Source of the DNA: UBA6109 sp035366835
GTDB taxonomy: Bacteria > Desulfobacterota > Syntrophia > Syntrophales > UBA6109
DNA: 64,000 bases
Direction: 5' to 3'
Assembly: GCA_035366835.1 (NCBI GenBank)
Contig: DAOSIS010000006.1
Location: forward strand, 70,506-134,505
The position numbers and the translations under genes are program-made. Positions within the stretch are counted from its first letter, which is position 1. Each line of letters begins with the position of its first letter. This document shows positions 8,458 to 16,756 of the stretch, one piece after another. The notes beneath the pieces were generated by a model, which was given only the letters and a program-made list of their open reading frames with translations, did no database searches and was not told the origin of the DNA.

Positions 8458-8568
8458 TCAATAGATTCGGTTGTGGTAGATCAGGTATTGTCGGCAGACT
8501 TCCCAAGAGGAGTGTGCAAAGGAGGATTTGCAGAATCTCGAAGACTTTTCTATGGTCCGGAAGGCCAT
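8458..8568 (-). pseudogene. 36-codon frame after riboswitch copy 2, likely relic of a duplicated dynamin 5' end
   Basis: Directly after the six-U tract of riboswitch copy 2 there is an ATGGCC start, exactly where copy 1 starts the dynamin-like gene. The GAGGGAG ribosome site is also kept. The frame stops after 36 codons. Short stretches match the dynamin gene's 5' end: ATGGCCT, the following ACC, and GATTC-GCAA about 31 bases in. The simplest reading is that the duplication carried the riboswitch plus the first ~50 bases of its gene, which has since decayed. It might still be translated as a leader peptide before MutS A. Confidence 0.4.
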
Positions 8569-8648
8569 AAAAAACTCCCTCAGGTCATTGCCTTCAGGAG
8601 TCATCAGCCGGTTGGGCGGTTTTTGGCGGAGGCGAACTCCATCGCCTC
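8569..8648 (-). ncRNA. Fluoride riboswitch (crcB motif) with overlapping terminator, copy 2
   Basis: This has the same 80-base architecture as copy 1: GGCGAUGG with a GGAGU loop, UUCGCC closing the hairpin, AAAAACCG, then CUGAUGACUCC, which matches the fluoride aptamer consensus better than copy 1. ACUCC can pair either with GGAGU (pseudoknot, fluoride-bound) or with GGGAGU before six U (terminator). It precedes the two MutS-like ATPase genes. Outside the 80 bases and a short patch around the downstream ATG, similarity to copy 1 is lost, which suggests duplication under selection. Confidence 0.88.
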
Positions 8649-8702
8649 GATCATCGACCCGCAAAGGTCGTCGGGATGCTGTTACGCCATCCACGGCTTT
8701 CG

Positions 8703-8730
8703 GCTATCATACCCCCTGACCCATTGTCAA
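8703..8730 (-). promoter_or_regulatory. Sigma-70-type promoter for riboswitch copy 2
   Basis: Minus-strand TTGACA (8725-8730), 16 bases, then GATAGC (8703-8708). The -10 is poor, but the layout matches the promoter of copy 1. It leaves a leader of about 50 bases before the aptamer. Confidence 0.45.
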
Positions 8731-8899
8731 GCCGTTACCCCGCGTCACTTCGCCATTGACAGTCCCGGCGATCTGTGCGACGTTTCCCCCGCAGAATCGA
8801 CGGCTTGAAGCGACTCTGCGCGGAAGCCGCCGCAGCGTGGGACGGAGATCGGACCGGACCGGGAGCGTCCGGCTTCAACCAGCGAAGGAGGGAGCCCTT

Positions 8900-9616
8900 A
8901 TGGCGGTGCTCGAATGGAAGAAGGACGGAACGGTGGCCATCATCAACATGACCAATGGCGAGAACCGGCACAATCCGGCGTTCGTCGCGGAGCTCCTGCA
9001 GGCCTTCGACGAGATCGAGAAGGAGCCGGAACTGTCGTCGGTCGTCATCCGCTCCGCCGATGCGAAGAACTGGACGATCGGCATCGACCTCGCCTGGCTG
9101 ATGGGGGTCTTCGGAAAGCAGGACCTGCAGGCGATCCGCGATTTCATGTACGGCCTCAACAAGATGTTCACGAGGATTCTCCTCTTCCCCATGCCCGTCA
9201 TCGCCGCCATCAACGGCCATGCCTTCGGCGACGGAAGCATCATGGCCTGCGCCTGCGATTTCCGCTTCATGAAAGCCGACCGCGGCTTTTTCTGTTTTCC
9301 CGAAGTGGACATCAACATCCCCTTCCTCCCCGGCATGCTCGCGATCCTGAAGAAGGCCATCCCCCGCCACAAGCTCGAAGAGATGGTCCTGAGCGGCAGA
9401 CGCTGCGGCGCGGCGGAACTGGAGCGCGATCATGTTCTGGTCAAGGCCTGCGAGAACGAGGAAGCGCTGATGAAGGAGACCATCTCCTTCGCCCGGACCT
9501 TCGCCAAGAAACGGCCCGTCTTCGGGGAGCTGAAGCGCCGGCTCAACAGGTCCATTGTCGAGACCATGGAGAAGGAAGACCCGGTCTACATCGAGCCGCT
9601 CAACCTGATGATGTGA
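8900..9616 (+). CDS. Enoyl-CoA hydratase/isomerase family protein
   Basis: A 238-aa crotonase-fold protein, slightly shorter than the usual 255-260. Crotonases act on acyl-CoA thioesters through an oxyanion hole. INGHAFGDGSIMACACDFRFM (residues about 107-127) is the family signature, and FCFPEVDINIPFLPG follows. The usual Glu pair of true enoyl-CoA hydratases is not evident, so the reaction could be isomerase or another crotonase chemistry. The chosen ATG follows AAGGAGGG at 8886-8893; upstream codons in the same frame lack such a site. It is a single gene, divergent from the MutS/riboswitch block. Substrate not predictable. Confidence 0.85.
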   Translation: MAVLEWKKDGTVAIINMTNGENRHNPAFVAELLQAFDEIEKEPELSSVVIRSADAKNWTIGIDLAWLMGVFGKQDLQAIRDFMYGLNKMFTRILLFPMPVIAAINGHAFGDGSIMACACDFRFMKADRGFFCFPEVDINIPFLPGMLAILKKAIPRHKLEEMVLSGRRCGAAELERDHVLVKACENEEALMKETISFARTFAKKRPVFGELKRRLNRSIVETMEKEDPVYIEPLNLMM

Positions 9617-9770
9617 TTTCCGTCCCCGGCGGGAGCACACCGGCGGTTTCCTTTTTCACCGGACGGCGACGCCGTCCGCCCGGGACTGTCGCGGGCCCGG
9701 TGGCGAGAGTCGCGACGATGTGGTAACGGTTGTATTCGCTGCAACCCCGGGGGCCCGAACGGAAACGCCG
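9617..9770. other. Intergenic with a short perfect hairpin
   Basis: A 7-bp inverted repeat, GGACGGC-gac-GCCGTCC (9661-9677), stands after the enoyl-CoA hydratase-like gene. No U tract follows it, so it is not a textbook terminator. Nothing else was recognised. Confidence 0.3.
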
Positions 9771-10952
9771 ATGCGGAAAATCCTTCATCGCTACATCCTC
9801 AAAGAGATCGCCGGACCTTTTGCGCTCATCCTCTTCGTCCTGACCTTCGTCCTCCTGATGGCGAAGATCATCCAGTTGATGGACCTCATGGTCAACAAGG
9901 GCGTGAGCGCGTTCGACATCGCGAAGCTCGTCGCCTACCTCATGCCCTCCTTCCTGATGTTCACCATCCCGATCTCGCTTCTCATCGCCATCCTCATCGG
10001 CCTCGGACGGATGTCCGGCGACAACGAGATCACGGTCATGAAGGCGTCGGGGATCAGCCTGTACGAACTCATGATCCCCGTGGGCACGGCGTCCGTCGCG
10101 GCCTTCCTCCTGACGGCCGTCATCACCCTCTTCCTCGTCCCCCAGGGCAACTACGCGACCAAACTGCTGTTGTTCGACGTCGCGCAGAAGAAGGCCAGCG
10201 TCGGCATCAAGGAGAAGGTCTTCAACGACGACTTCCGGGGCATCCTGATCTACGCCGACAGCATTCCCGTGGACGGCGAATACATGGAAGGCGTGCTCAT
10301 CTCCGACAACCGGATCATCAAGGAACCCAGCATCATCATCGCCCGCCGCGGCTATCTCCTGTCCGATCCCGGAACGCTCACGCTCACGCTGCGGCTGGAA
10401 AAGGGGAGCACGCATGTCGTCTCCGCAGATTTCAAGAACTACCGCAAGATGGACTTCGCCGTCTACGATATCAATCTCGACATCGAATCGTCCCTTGCCG
10501 ATGCCCGGAAGGTCCAGAACAAGACCAGCACGGAGATGTCCGTTTCGGAGCTCGCGGAGAGGATCCGGAACCGCTCGGTGGAAGATGCCGTTCTGCGGGA
10601 GCTGGCGATCGAGCTCAACAAGAAGATGACCATCCCGCTTTCCTGCCTGGTCTTCGGGATCCTCGCAGCGCCTCTGGGCATCCGGGCCCACCGGGCGGTC
10701 CGTTCGCGGGGATTCACGGTCGGGCTTGCCATCGTGCTCGTCTATTACCTGATGCGGATGAGCGGCGAGGCCCTGGCGGAGACGGGGCGCGTCCACCCGG
10801 CGCTGGGGACCTGGGCGCCCATCGTCCTCTTCGGGGCGGCGGGCGTCTATCTCTTCGTCATGGCCGCCCGCGAAAAGCCCCCCTTCGGGGAAGCGGCACG
10901 GAAACTCTGGGACCGCCTCGTCGAGGCGCTGCCGCGGAGGTTCCGCCGATGA
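9771..10952 (+). CDS. lptF: LPS export ABC transporter permease LptF
   Basis: A 393-aa YjgP/YjgQ-family protein. LptF and LptG form the inner-membrane channel that lifts lipopolysaccharide out of the membrane, powered by LptB. It has three N-terminal membrane helices (about residues 12-35, 53-85, 98-122), a periplasmic beta-jellyroll (about 140-260) and three C-terminal helices (about 285-375). The motif GRMSGDNEITVMKASGISLY is a family hallmark. I call it LptF because it is first of the pair. The ATG at 9771 starts at MRKILHRYILKE, the usual N-terminus. The stop overlaps lptG as ATGA. It implies a Gram-negative envelope. Confidence 0.92.
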   Translation: MRKILHRYILKEIAGPFALILFVLTFVLLMAKIIQLMDLMVNKGVSAFDIAKLVAYLMPSFLMFTIPISLLIAILIGLGRMSGDNEITVMKASGISLYELMIPVGTASVAAFLLTAVITLFLVPQGNYATKLLLFDVAQKKASVGIKEKVFNDDFRGILIYADSIPVDGEYMEGVLISDNRIIKEPSIIIARRGYLLSDPGTLTLTLRLEKGSTHVVSADFKNYRKMDFAVYDINLDIESSLADARKVQNKTSTEMSVSELAERIRNRSVEDAVLRELAIELNKKMTIPLSCLVFGILAAPLGIRAHRAVRSRGFTVGLAIVLVYYLMRMSGEALAETGRVHPALGTWAPIVLFGAAGVYLFVMAAREKPPFGEAARKLWDRLVEALPRRFRR

Positions 10953-12028
10953 AGATCCTCGACCGCTACGTCGCCCGGGAATTTCTCCGGTTCCTGGGAC
11001 TGGTGCTGGCCACGTTCGTCGTCCTGTACCTGCTCATCGATTTCTTCGAGAAGATCCGGATGTTCATGAGCAACGCCGCAACGGTGCGGCAGGTCGTCAC
11101 CCACTTCCTCTACACCATCCCGATGATCGTCACGCAGACCCTGCCGGCCGCCGTCCTTCTCGCTTCCCTCATCACCTTCGGCACCCTGTCCCGTCACGGC
11201 GAGATCACGGCCATGAAGGCCGGCGGAATCAGCCTCTACCGGATCGCGGCACCGGTCGTCGCCATCGCCGCCGCGATCTGCGGCCTCCTGTTTCTCTTCA
11301 GCGAATACGTGACGCCCAAGACGTACGAAAAGGCGGAATACATCCGCCTCGTCGAGGTCCAGAAGAAGGAATCCCTCGGAACCTTCAAGCAGAATGCGAT
11401 CTGGTACCGGGGAAAAGACGGGATCTACAATTTCAAGTTTTTCGACGTGCAGAGGAACGAGATCCAGGGCATCACGATCCACTACCTGAAGGACATGAGC
11501 GAGATCTCCATGCGGATCGACGCGGAAAGGGCTGAATGGAAGGACGGGAAGTGGATCTTTCACAACCTCCTCATCACCCGCTTCCCGAAGGACGACTTCC
11601 CGCAGCTCGAGCGCGTCCGGCAGCAGGTTGTCGCCATGCCGGAAACGCCGGCCGATTTCCAGGTGGTGCAGAAGAATACGGAGGAAATGGGGTTTTTCGA
11701 GCTGCGCGAGTTCGTGCGGAAGCTCCAGTCCGAGGGATACGACGCCACGCGCTACATTGTGGACATGCACGGCAAGGTCGCCTTCTCCCTGGTCAGCCTC
11801 ATCCTCGCCGTGATCGGCGCCGCCTTCTCCGTCCGCTCCGAGCGGAGCGGCGGCGTGGTCCAGAGCATCGGCGCCGGGATCGTTCTGGGATTCTCGTACT
11901 GGATCATCTTCGCCTTCGGCCTGTCTCTGGGCCGCTCGGGAACCATCCCGCCACTTCTCGCCGCCTGGTCGGCGAATCTCCTCTTCGGCGCGGGGGCGGT
12001 CTTTCTCTTCAAGCGCCTCCGGACCTGA
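10949..12028 (+). CDS. lptG: LPS export ABC transporter permease LptG
   Basis: A 359-aa partner of LptF with the same fold: helices at about residues 12-32, 50-80 and 98-120, a periplasmic jellyroll, and C-terminal helices at about 275-355. The family motif is RHGEITAMKAGGISLYRIAAP. It starts inside the stop of lptF (ATGA), so the two are translationally coupled and made in equal amounts. The lptA, lptB and lptC genes are not in this window. It ends only 14 bases before the convergent lipoprotein gene; no clear terminator lies between them. Confidence 0.92.
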   Translation: MKILDRYVAREFLRFLGLVLATFVVLYLLIDFFEKIRMFMSNAATVRQVVTHFLYTIPMIVTQTLPAAVLLASLITFGTLSRHGEITAMKAGGISLYRIAAPVVAIAAAICGLLFLFSEYVTPKTYEKAEYIRLVEVQKKESLGTFKQNAIWYRGKDGIYNFKFFDVQRNEIQGITIHYLKDMSEISMRIDAERAEWKDGKWIFHNLLITRFPKDDFPQLERVRQQVVAMPETPADFQVVQKNTEEMGFFELREFVRKLQSEGYDATRYIVDMHGKVAFSLVSLILAVIGAAFSVRSERSGGVVQSIGAGIVLGFSYWIIFAFGLSLGRSGTIPPLLAAWSANLLFGAGAVFLFKRLRT

Positions 12029-12042
12029 ATTTTGGCGATGGG

Positions 12043-12909
12043 TCAGTAGAGTTCGCCGAACTTCTTCCCGTCGATTTTGCCTTCCAGGAATGCATCGAGA
12101 ATCTTTGAGCGGGAAACCCTTCCGCCCTCGTCGAGGGCCCGGGTCAGCTGTTCTGCCGTGATGGCGCCCTTTTCAAAGGCGTCTCTGAGCTTGGTTCTGA
12201 GGGCAAGAAGGTCCGCGGGCGGCTGCGATGCCGCTTCTGCCGGTGCCGAGGACGGCCGAACCGTCCCGGAAGAGACACTGGACCCGTCTTTCGCATAGGC
12301 CCGGATCTCCCCGGCATCGGCCAGGCCGCGGGCGGCCTTGAGCAGGGCGTCGTTCACTGCGGACGCCATGATGTCCGCCTGGATGTCGAGGTAGCCGCTC
12401 TCGGAAAACGACATCGGATAGATCTTTTGCGTCTCCGTCGCCGTTTCATCGGAAAAGACGGGATGACCCGCGGCGTCGGTCACCTTGTTGGTCAGGTGTA
12501 TCCGCACGGTCAGGGCCTGCTGAAAGGCGCCGTGGCCGCCGATTTCGAAAGAAAAATCCTTGATCGCCGGCGTATAGATCAGATCGACTCCGGAAGGTGC
12601 GGATCCGCCGGACACGATCGCCGCCTGCTCGAAGAAGGCGGGGAATATGTCCTGCCCGGCGCGCTTCATCAGTTTGCCGAAAGGAACGGTGAGGGTTATC
12701 GAGTTGCTTTCCGCCTGTGGATTGACCCACGTCTTCGTGAGCGTGTAATTTTCGTCCGGAAGGACAACCGCCGTTTTCAGGGGAATTTTGGCTGCGGACA
12801 GTGCGGCCGCGTCGACCGGCACGGCCTTATCCGGAACGGTGTAGCTCAACGCGCATCCGGAAATCATCAGGGCCAGGAACAGGAGCGGCAACCAGGAGAT
12901 TTTTTTCAT
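12043..12909 (-). CDS. Lipoprotein with C-terminal SHOCT-like repeat domain
   Basis: A 288-aa predicted lipoprotein. The signal peptide ends at an ISGC lipobox with Cys19. The middle (about residues 40-200) resembles the N-terminal domain of the caspase-like lipoprotein encoded upstream: both have an immature-strand KTAV/KVAV-LP segment, a GKLM/GRLM motif and a later sheet region. The last ~50 residues form two short helical hairpins (AFEKGAITAEQL and DAFLEGKIDGKKFGELY) nearly matching the end of the neighbour. Such SHOCT-like tails usually mediate protein contacts. The two genes are 39 bases apart on the same strand, so they probably form an operon and a shared envelope complex. Function unknown. 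Confidence 0.7.
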   Translation of the reverse strand: MKKISWLPLLFLALMISGCALSYTVPDKAVPVDAAALSAAKIPLKTAVVLPDENYTLTKTWVNPQAESNSITLTVPFGKLMKRAGQDIFPAFFEQAAIVSGGSAPSGVDLIYTPAIKDFSFEIGGHGAFQQALTVRIHLTNKVTDAAGHPVFSDETATETQKIYPMSFSESGYLDIQADIMASAVNDALLKAARGLADAGEIRAYAKDGSSVSSGTVRPSSAPAEAASQPPADLLALRTKLRDAFEKGAITAEQLTRALDEGGRVSRSKILDAFLEGKIDGKKFGELY

Positions 12910-12948
12910 GGCTTCAATAGAGTTCGACGAAGGTCTTCTTCATGATCG

Positions 12949-14622
12949 TCAGTACAGCTCACCGAACTGCTTGTCGCTGATCCTGCCGTCGAGGAAGGAA
13001 TCCAGCAGCTTCGAGCGGCTCGGGCTCTTCAGATCGTCCATGGCCCTGCTCAATTGCTCGGCCGAGATGAAACCCTTCTCGAAGGTGTTCTTGAGTTTGC
13101 CCCGCGCGAGATCGACGTCCATGACCTTCGCCTTTTCCCAGTTGCGCGACACGGAGAAACTTCCGCTGCCGAAGACCTGGGGCTTCTGCTCCATCCGTTT
13201 GAGCCTGGTGGCCGCACTCGGCACCATCGTTTTCAGGTATTCGGCCAGTTCGTCGGCCCTGACCCACTGGTCCTTGGCGGCCTTGCCCTTCAGTCCCTCG
13301 ATCAGGTAGTGGCTGAAGATGCCGCTCTTGAGCTCGGAGTCGTCCTCCCAGGACTGCTGGTTCGGGGCGGAGGAGGTGATCACCATCTTGCCCGACACCG
13401 CCGGCTTGATCAGGTCAGGCACGGCCAGCATGCCGACCAGCGGCTTGCCCCCCTTGGGGATGATGGATTTCCCGCCGCCGGAGAAACAGGCGTCGAGGGC
13501 CAGCAGCGCACCCTTCGCCTTCGACTTGTCCAGGAGCTCCTGGAGATAGGAAACGGCGATCGCCGTTTCCTCCAGCGCCTCGGGGTCTGAGATCAGGACG
13601 TCGGACGGGATCAGGAAGGCGTCGACGAACTTGTCTCCTTTGGTCTTGGGCGCACCGTGGCCGGAAAAGAAGACGTAGACGTAGCCGTCCCAGGTGCGGA
13701 CCTTCCGCAATGCCGCGATCATCTCATTTCTCGTCGCCTTCTCGTTGAGGAGGAGGATCGCGTTCTCCTTCGGCACGCCCCCGTAGCGCAGGTCCGTAAG
13801 GACGTCATAGACCTTCTTCGCGTCGAGGGCCGCGTAATTCAGGGCCGGGATGTCGGTCCGGTTCCTGTAGTCGATGCCGATGACGACGGCATGGGCGTCC
13901 TTCCGGGCGGGCGGCAGCTTGTCCGTCGTCGCCGGCGCCGATAGGGCCGCCGCTTCCGTCCCCCCTCTCTTCTCACCCCCCGAAACCGCGGGTAGCGCGG
14001 CGGCCTGCCGCTGAGCCCCCTTTCCGGCGGCATAGGCGGTCACTTCCCGCGCCAGGCTCATTTCCCTGGCCATCTCCCGGAAGGCCTCCATCGTCGCCTT
14101 CGTCGTCGCCTCCCCCATGAGCTCCTCCACGGGGATGTACGGACTGACGACGTCGCGGCTGGTCCCCGTCGCGCTTCCGATCCGAGACCATATCCGCATG
14201 CCGTCGGGCGTGACCATTGTCACCTTCAGCGTGATGGTGGCGTCGTATTTCATCCCGAACCCGAGGGCCACCTGTTTCCCGACGAAGGCGGCGTTCTCCA
14301 TCGTCGGAACGATGACGGCCGAGACATCTGCCGGGTAGGGCTTCCCGCCGATGATCTGGGTCTCCGCAAAAAGCGGGGCAAAGGCTTCCGCGGCATACTT
14401 CCGCATCAGACGCCCCGAGGGGACGTGGGCGGGGGTGCTGTAGAACTGCTTTGTGAAGATCGTGCCCTCCGGCGGGAGCTCGACCGCGACCTTCATGGGA
14501 ATCTGCCTCCCGACGGAGGGCGGCACGGACGAGATGTTCGCCATCGGCACGTTGAGTTGGGACATGCATCCCATCAGGAACAACGCCAGCAGCGCAATGG
14601 ATCCGAATAGGCGCCTTCTCAT
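12949..14622 (-). CDS. Caspase-like (peptidase C14 fold) lipoprotein
   Basis: A 557-aa predicted lipoprotein (lipobox LMGC, Cys19). Residues 30-200 form a domain shared with the smaller lipoprotein downstream. An Ala-rich linker leads to a caspase-like domain (about 241-480) starting AVVIGIDYRN. It has both expected catalytic residues, His322 in FFSGHG and Cys379 in LDACFSGG, so it should be an active clan CD cysteine protease. The last 50 residues (FEKGFISAEQL and DSFLDGRISDKQFGELY) are the same SHOCT-like tail as in the neighbour. The chosen ATG follows GGAGGACCTCTT; a start nine codons upstream would break the signal peptide. The target is unknown. Envelope location is unusual, since most bacterial caspase homologues are cytoplasmic. 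Confidence 0.85.
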   Translation of the reverse strand: MRRRLFGSIALLALFLMGCMSQLNVPMANISSVPPSVGRQIPMKVAVELPPEGTIFTKQFYSTPAHVPSGRLMRKYAAEAFAPLFAETQIIGGKPYPADVSAVIVPTMENAAFVGKQVALGFGMKYDATITLKVTMVTPDGMRIWSRIGSATGTSRDVVSPYIPVEELMGEATTKATMEAFREMAREMSLAREVTAYAAGKGAQRQAAALPAVSGGEKRGGTEAAALSAPATTDKLPPARKDAHAVVIGIDYRNRTDIPALNYAALDAKKVYDVLTDLRYGGVPKENAILLLNEKATRNEMIAALRKVRTWDGYVYVFFSGHGAPKTKGDKFVDAFLIPSDVLISDPEALEETAIAVSYLQELLDKSKAKGALLALDACFSGGGKSIIPKGGKPLVGMLAVPDLIKPAVSGKMVITSSAPNQQSWEDDSELKSGIFSHYLIEGLKGKAAKDQWVRADELAEYLKTMVPSAATRLKRMEQKPQVFGSGSFSVSRNWEKAKVMDVDLARGKLKNTFEKGFISAEQLSRAMDDLKSPSRSKLLDSFLDGRISDKQFGELY

Positions 14623-14653
14623 AAGAGGTCCTCCGAATGCTCCTTCCAATCCG

Positions 14654-16078
14654 TCAGTAACGGTAGTAATCCGGCTTGAACGGGCCCCCGGCGGGAATGC
14701 CCAGGTAGGCGGCCTGTTTCTTCGAGAGCTTCGTCAGTCCGGCGCCGAGACGGTCCAGATGAAGCCGCGCGACCTCCTCATCGAGCCGCTTCGGCAGCGT
14801 GTGGACGCCGAGCGCCAGTTTTCCCTTGGCCAGCTCGATCTGCGCCAGGCACTGGTTGGTGAAGCTGTTGCTCATGACGAAGCTGGGATGCCCTGTGGCG
14901 CAGCCCAGATTCACGAGCCGTCCTTCCGCCAGGAGGATGATGGAGCGGCCGGACTTGAGCGTCCACTTGTCCACCTGGGGCTTGATGTTCTCCCGCTTGA
15001 TCCCCCGGGTGTTCTGGAGGTAGCTCACCTCGATCTCGCTGTCGAAATGGCCGATGTTGCAGACGATGGCCTCGTCCTTCATCCGCTCCATGTGTTCGCC
15101 GCGGATGACGTCGCAGCAGCCCGTGGCCGTGACGAAGATGTCCCCTTTTTCCACCACATCCTCGAGCCGCCTGACCTCGTAGCCCTCCATCGCCGCCTGC
15201 AGGGCGCAGATCGGGTCGATCTCCGTCACGATGACGCGGGCGCCGAAAGCGCGCATCGACTGGGCGCTGCCCTTCCCCACGTCTCCGTAGCCGCAGACGA
15301 CGACGACCTTCCCCGCCACCATCACGTCGGTGGCCCGTTTGATCCCGTCCGGCAGGGATTCCCGGCAGCCGTAGAGATTGTCGAACTTCGACTTCGTCAC
15401 CGAATCATTGACATTGACGGCGGGGAAGAGGAGTTCGCCGCTGGCCGCCATCTGGCCCAGGCGATGGACGCCCGTCGTCGTCTCCTCGGAGACGCCGAGG
15501 ATCTTCTTTGCCACCCGCTGCCAGCGTTTCGGATCGAGCCGGTACGAACGATCGAGGCGCTCCATGACGATCCGCATCTCGGCGTTGTCCTGCCGCTTTC
15601 TCAAGAGCGCGGGGTTCTTCTCCACCTTGACCCCCTGATGGATGAACAGCGTCGCGTCGCCCCCGTCGTCCACGATGAGGTTGGGTCCCCCCCCGTCGGG
15701 CCACGTCAGGGCCTGCTCGGTGCACCACCAGTACTCCGCGAGGGTCTCCCCTTTCCACGCGAAGACAGCCGCCGTTCCCGCCTCGGCGATCGCCGCCGCG
15801 GCGTGGTCCTGGGTCGAGAAGATGTTGCACGAGGCCCACCGCAGGTCCGCCCCGAGGACCTTCAGCGTCTCGATGAGCATGGCCGTCTGGATCGTCATGT
15901 GCAGGCTGCCCGTGACCCGCATGCCCCTGAGAGGTTTCCTGGGTCCGTATTTCGCGCGCACCGCCATGAGGCCGGGCATCTCGTTCTCCGCCAGCTTCAT
16001 CTCTTTGCGGCCCCATTCGGCCTGGGATATGTCCCTGACCTTGAAGGGCAGGCTTGGATCGAATTGCTGAAAGGCCAT
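14654..16078 (-). CDS. ahcY: Adenosylhomocysteinase
   Basis: A 474-aa S-adenosylhomocysteine hydrolase, which splits SAH into adenosine and homocysteine and so relieves inhibition of methyltransferases. The NAD-binding site is VVCGYGDVGKGSAQSMRAFGA. Other family marks are TGSLHMTIQTA near the N-terminus, NVNDSVTKSKFDNLYGCRES in the middle, and the C-terminal KPDYYRY with the conserved Lys and Tyr that complete the partner's NAD site. Length is as expected for the bacterial type. It lies 36 bases after the DUF502 gene on the same strand. No SAH riboswitch is seen in that short gap. Confidence 0.95.
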   Translation of the reverse strand: MAFQQFDPSLPFKVRDISQAEWGRKEMKLAENEMPGLMAVRAKYGPRKPLRGMRVTGSLHMTIQTAMLIETLKVLGADLRWASCNIFSTQDHAAAAIAEAGTAAVFAWKGETLAEYWWCTEQALTWPDGGGPNLIVDDGGDATLFIHQGVKVEKNPALLRKRQDNAEMRIVMERLDRSYRLDPKRWQRVAKKILGVSEETTTGVHRLGQMAASGELLFPAVNVNDSVTKSKFDNLYGCRESLPDGIKRATDVMVAGKVVVVCGYGDVGKGSAQSMRAFGARVIVTEIDPICALQAAMEGYEVRRLEDVVEKGDIFVTATGCCDVIRGEHMERMKDEAIVCNIGHFDSEIEVSYLQNTRGIKRENIKPQVDKWTLKSGRSIILLAEGRLVNLGCATGHPSFVMSNSFTNQCLAQIELAKGKLALGVHTLPKRLDEEVARLHLDRLGAGLTKLSKKQAAYLGIPAGGPFKPDYYRY

Positions 16079-16114
16079 ATTTCCTCCTCGTTCGGATGTC
16101 TGTGTGAGAGGACG

Positions 16115-16756
16115 TTACGATTTCTCCGGCAACTGCTGGATGGAATTCTTCCGCCGCTCCTTGGGATTGACCATGCCGACGGAGATGATCAGGGTAAAGG
16201 CCTCCTCCACCGTCATGTCCAGATAGACGAGGTCCTCTTCGGGATACATGACGAAATAGCCGGATGTCGGGTTCGGCGTCGTCGGCACGTAGACGCTGAC
16301 CGTCTTGCGCCCGATGGCCGAGGCGATTTCACCGTTCGGCTCGCCCGTCACGAAAGCCACCGTGTAAGAGCCCTTGTCGGGGAACTGCACCAGGGCCACG
16401 CGCTTGAAACTCTTGCTCATGTCCCGGAACATCCCGTCGGAAACGCGCTTGATCGCGCCGTAGATGCTCCGCACGATCGGTATCCGGCTCACGAGCGATT
16501 CCCCGAAAAGGACGAGACGGTGTCCGACGAGGCTCTTCGTCACCAGACCGGCGACGAAGATCAGGACGACCGTTACCACCATACCCAATCCGGGGATGTG
16601 AACGGGCAGCCAGTGATGCGGCGCATAAGGCTCGGGAATGAGGTAGAGCAGGCTGTCCATCAGGTCCACGAGGAAGAAAAGGACGTAGATGGTCAGCCCG
16701 ATGGGCACCGTTACCGCGAGCCCTGTGAGAAAAATATTTTTCAGCTGTTTTTTCAA
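16115..16756 (-). CDS. DUF502 family membrane protein
   Basis: A 213-aa protein with two membrane helices (about residues 8-33 and 55-78) and a C-terminal soluble domain. The motifs IPIVRSIYGAIKRVSD and VSVYVPTTPNPTSGY are hallmarks of DUF502, a widespread family without an agreed biochemical role. It is the first gene of a minus-strand pair with ahcY; the next gene upstream is divergent. The C-terminal tail is basic, then acidic. Confidence 0.85.
   Translation of the reverse strand: MKKQLKNIFLTGLAVTVPIGLTIYVLFFLVDLMDSLLYLIPEPYAPHHWLPVHIPGLGMVVTVVLIFVAGLVTKSLVGHRLVLFGESLVSRIPIVRSIYGAIKRVSDGMFRDMSKSFKRVALVQFPDKGSYTVAFVTGEPNGEIASAIGRKTVSVYVPTTPNPTSGYFVMYPEEDLVYLDMTVEEAFTLIISVGMVNPKERRKNSIQQLPEKS

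Noticed and set aside
1..8700. Fluoride exporter (CrcB/Fluc or CLC-F) in the fluoride locus
   Set aside because: None of the proteins here is a small four-helix CrcB or a CLC-type channel; if the cell has one, it is outside the window.
8756..8784. Plus-strand promoter for the enoyl-CoA hydratase-like gene
   Set aside because: TTGACA is present, but the best -10 at 17 bases (GACGTT) is too poor to call.
16079..16114. SAH riboswitch before ahcY
   Set aside because: The gap to the upstream gene is only 36 bases and lacks the conserved core.
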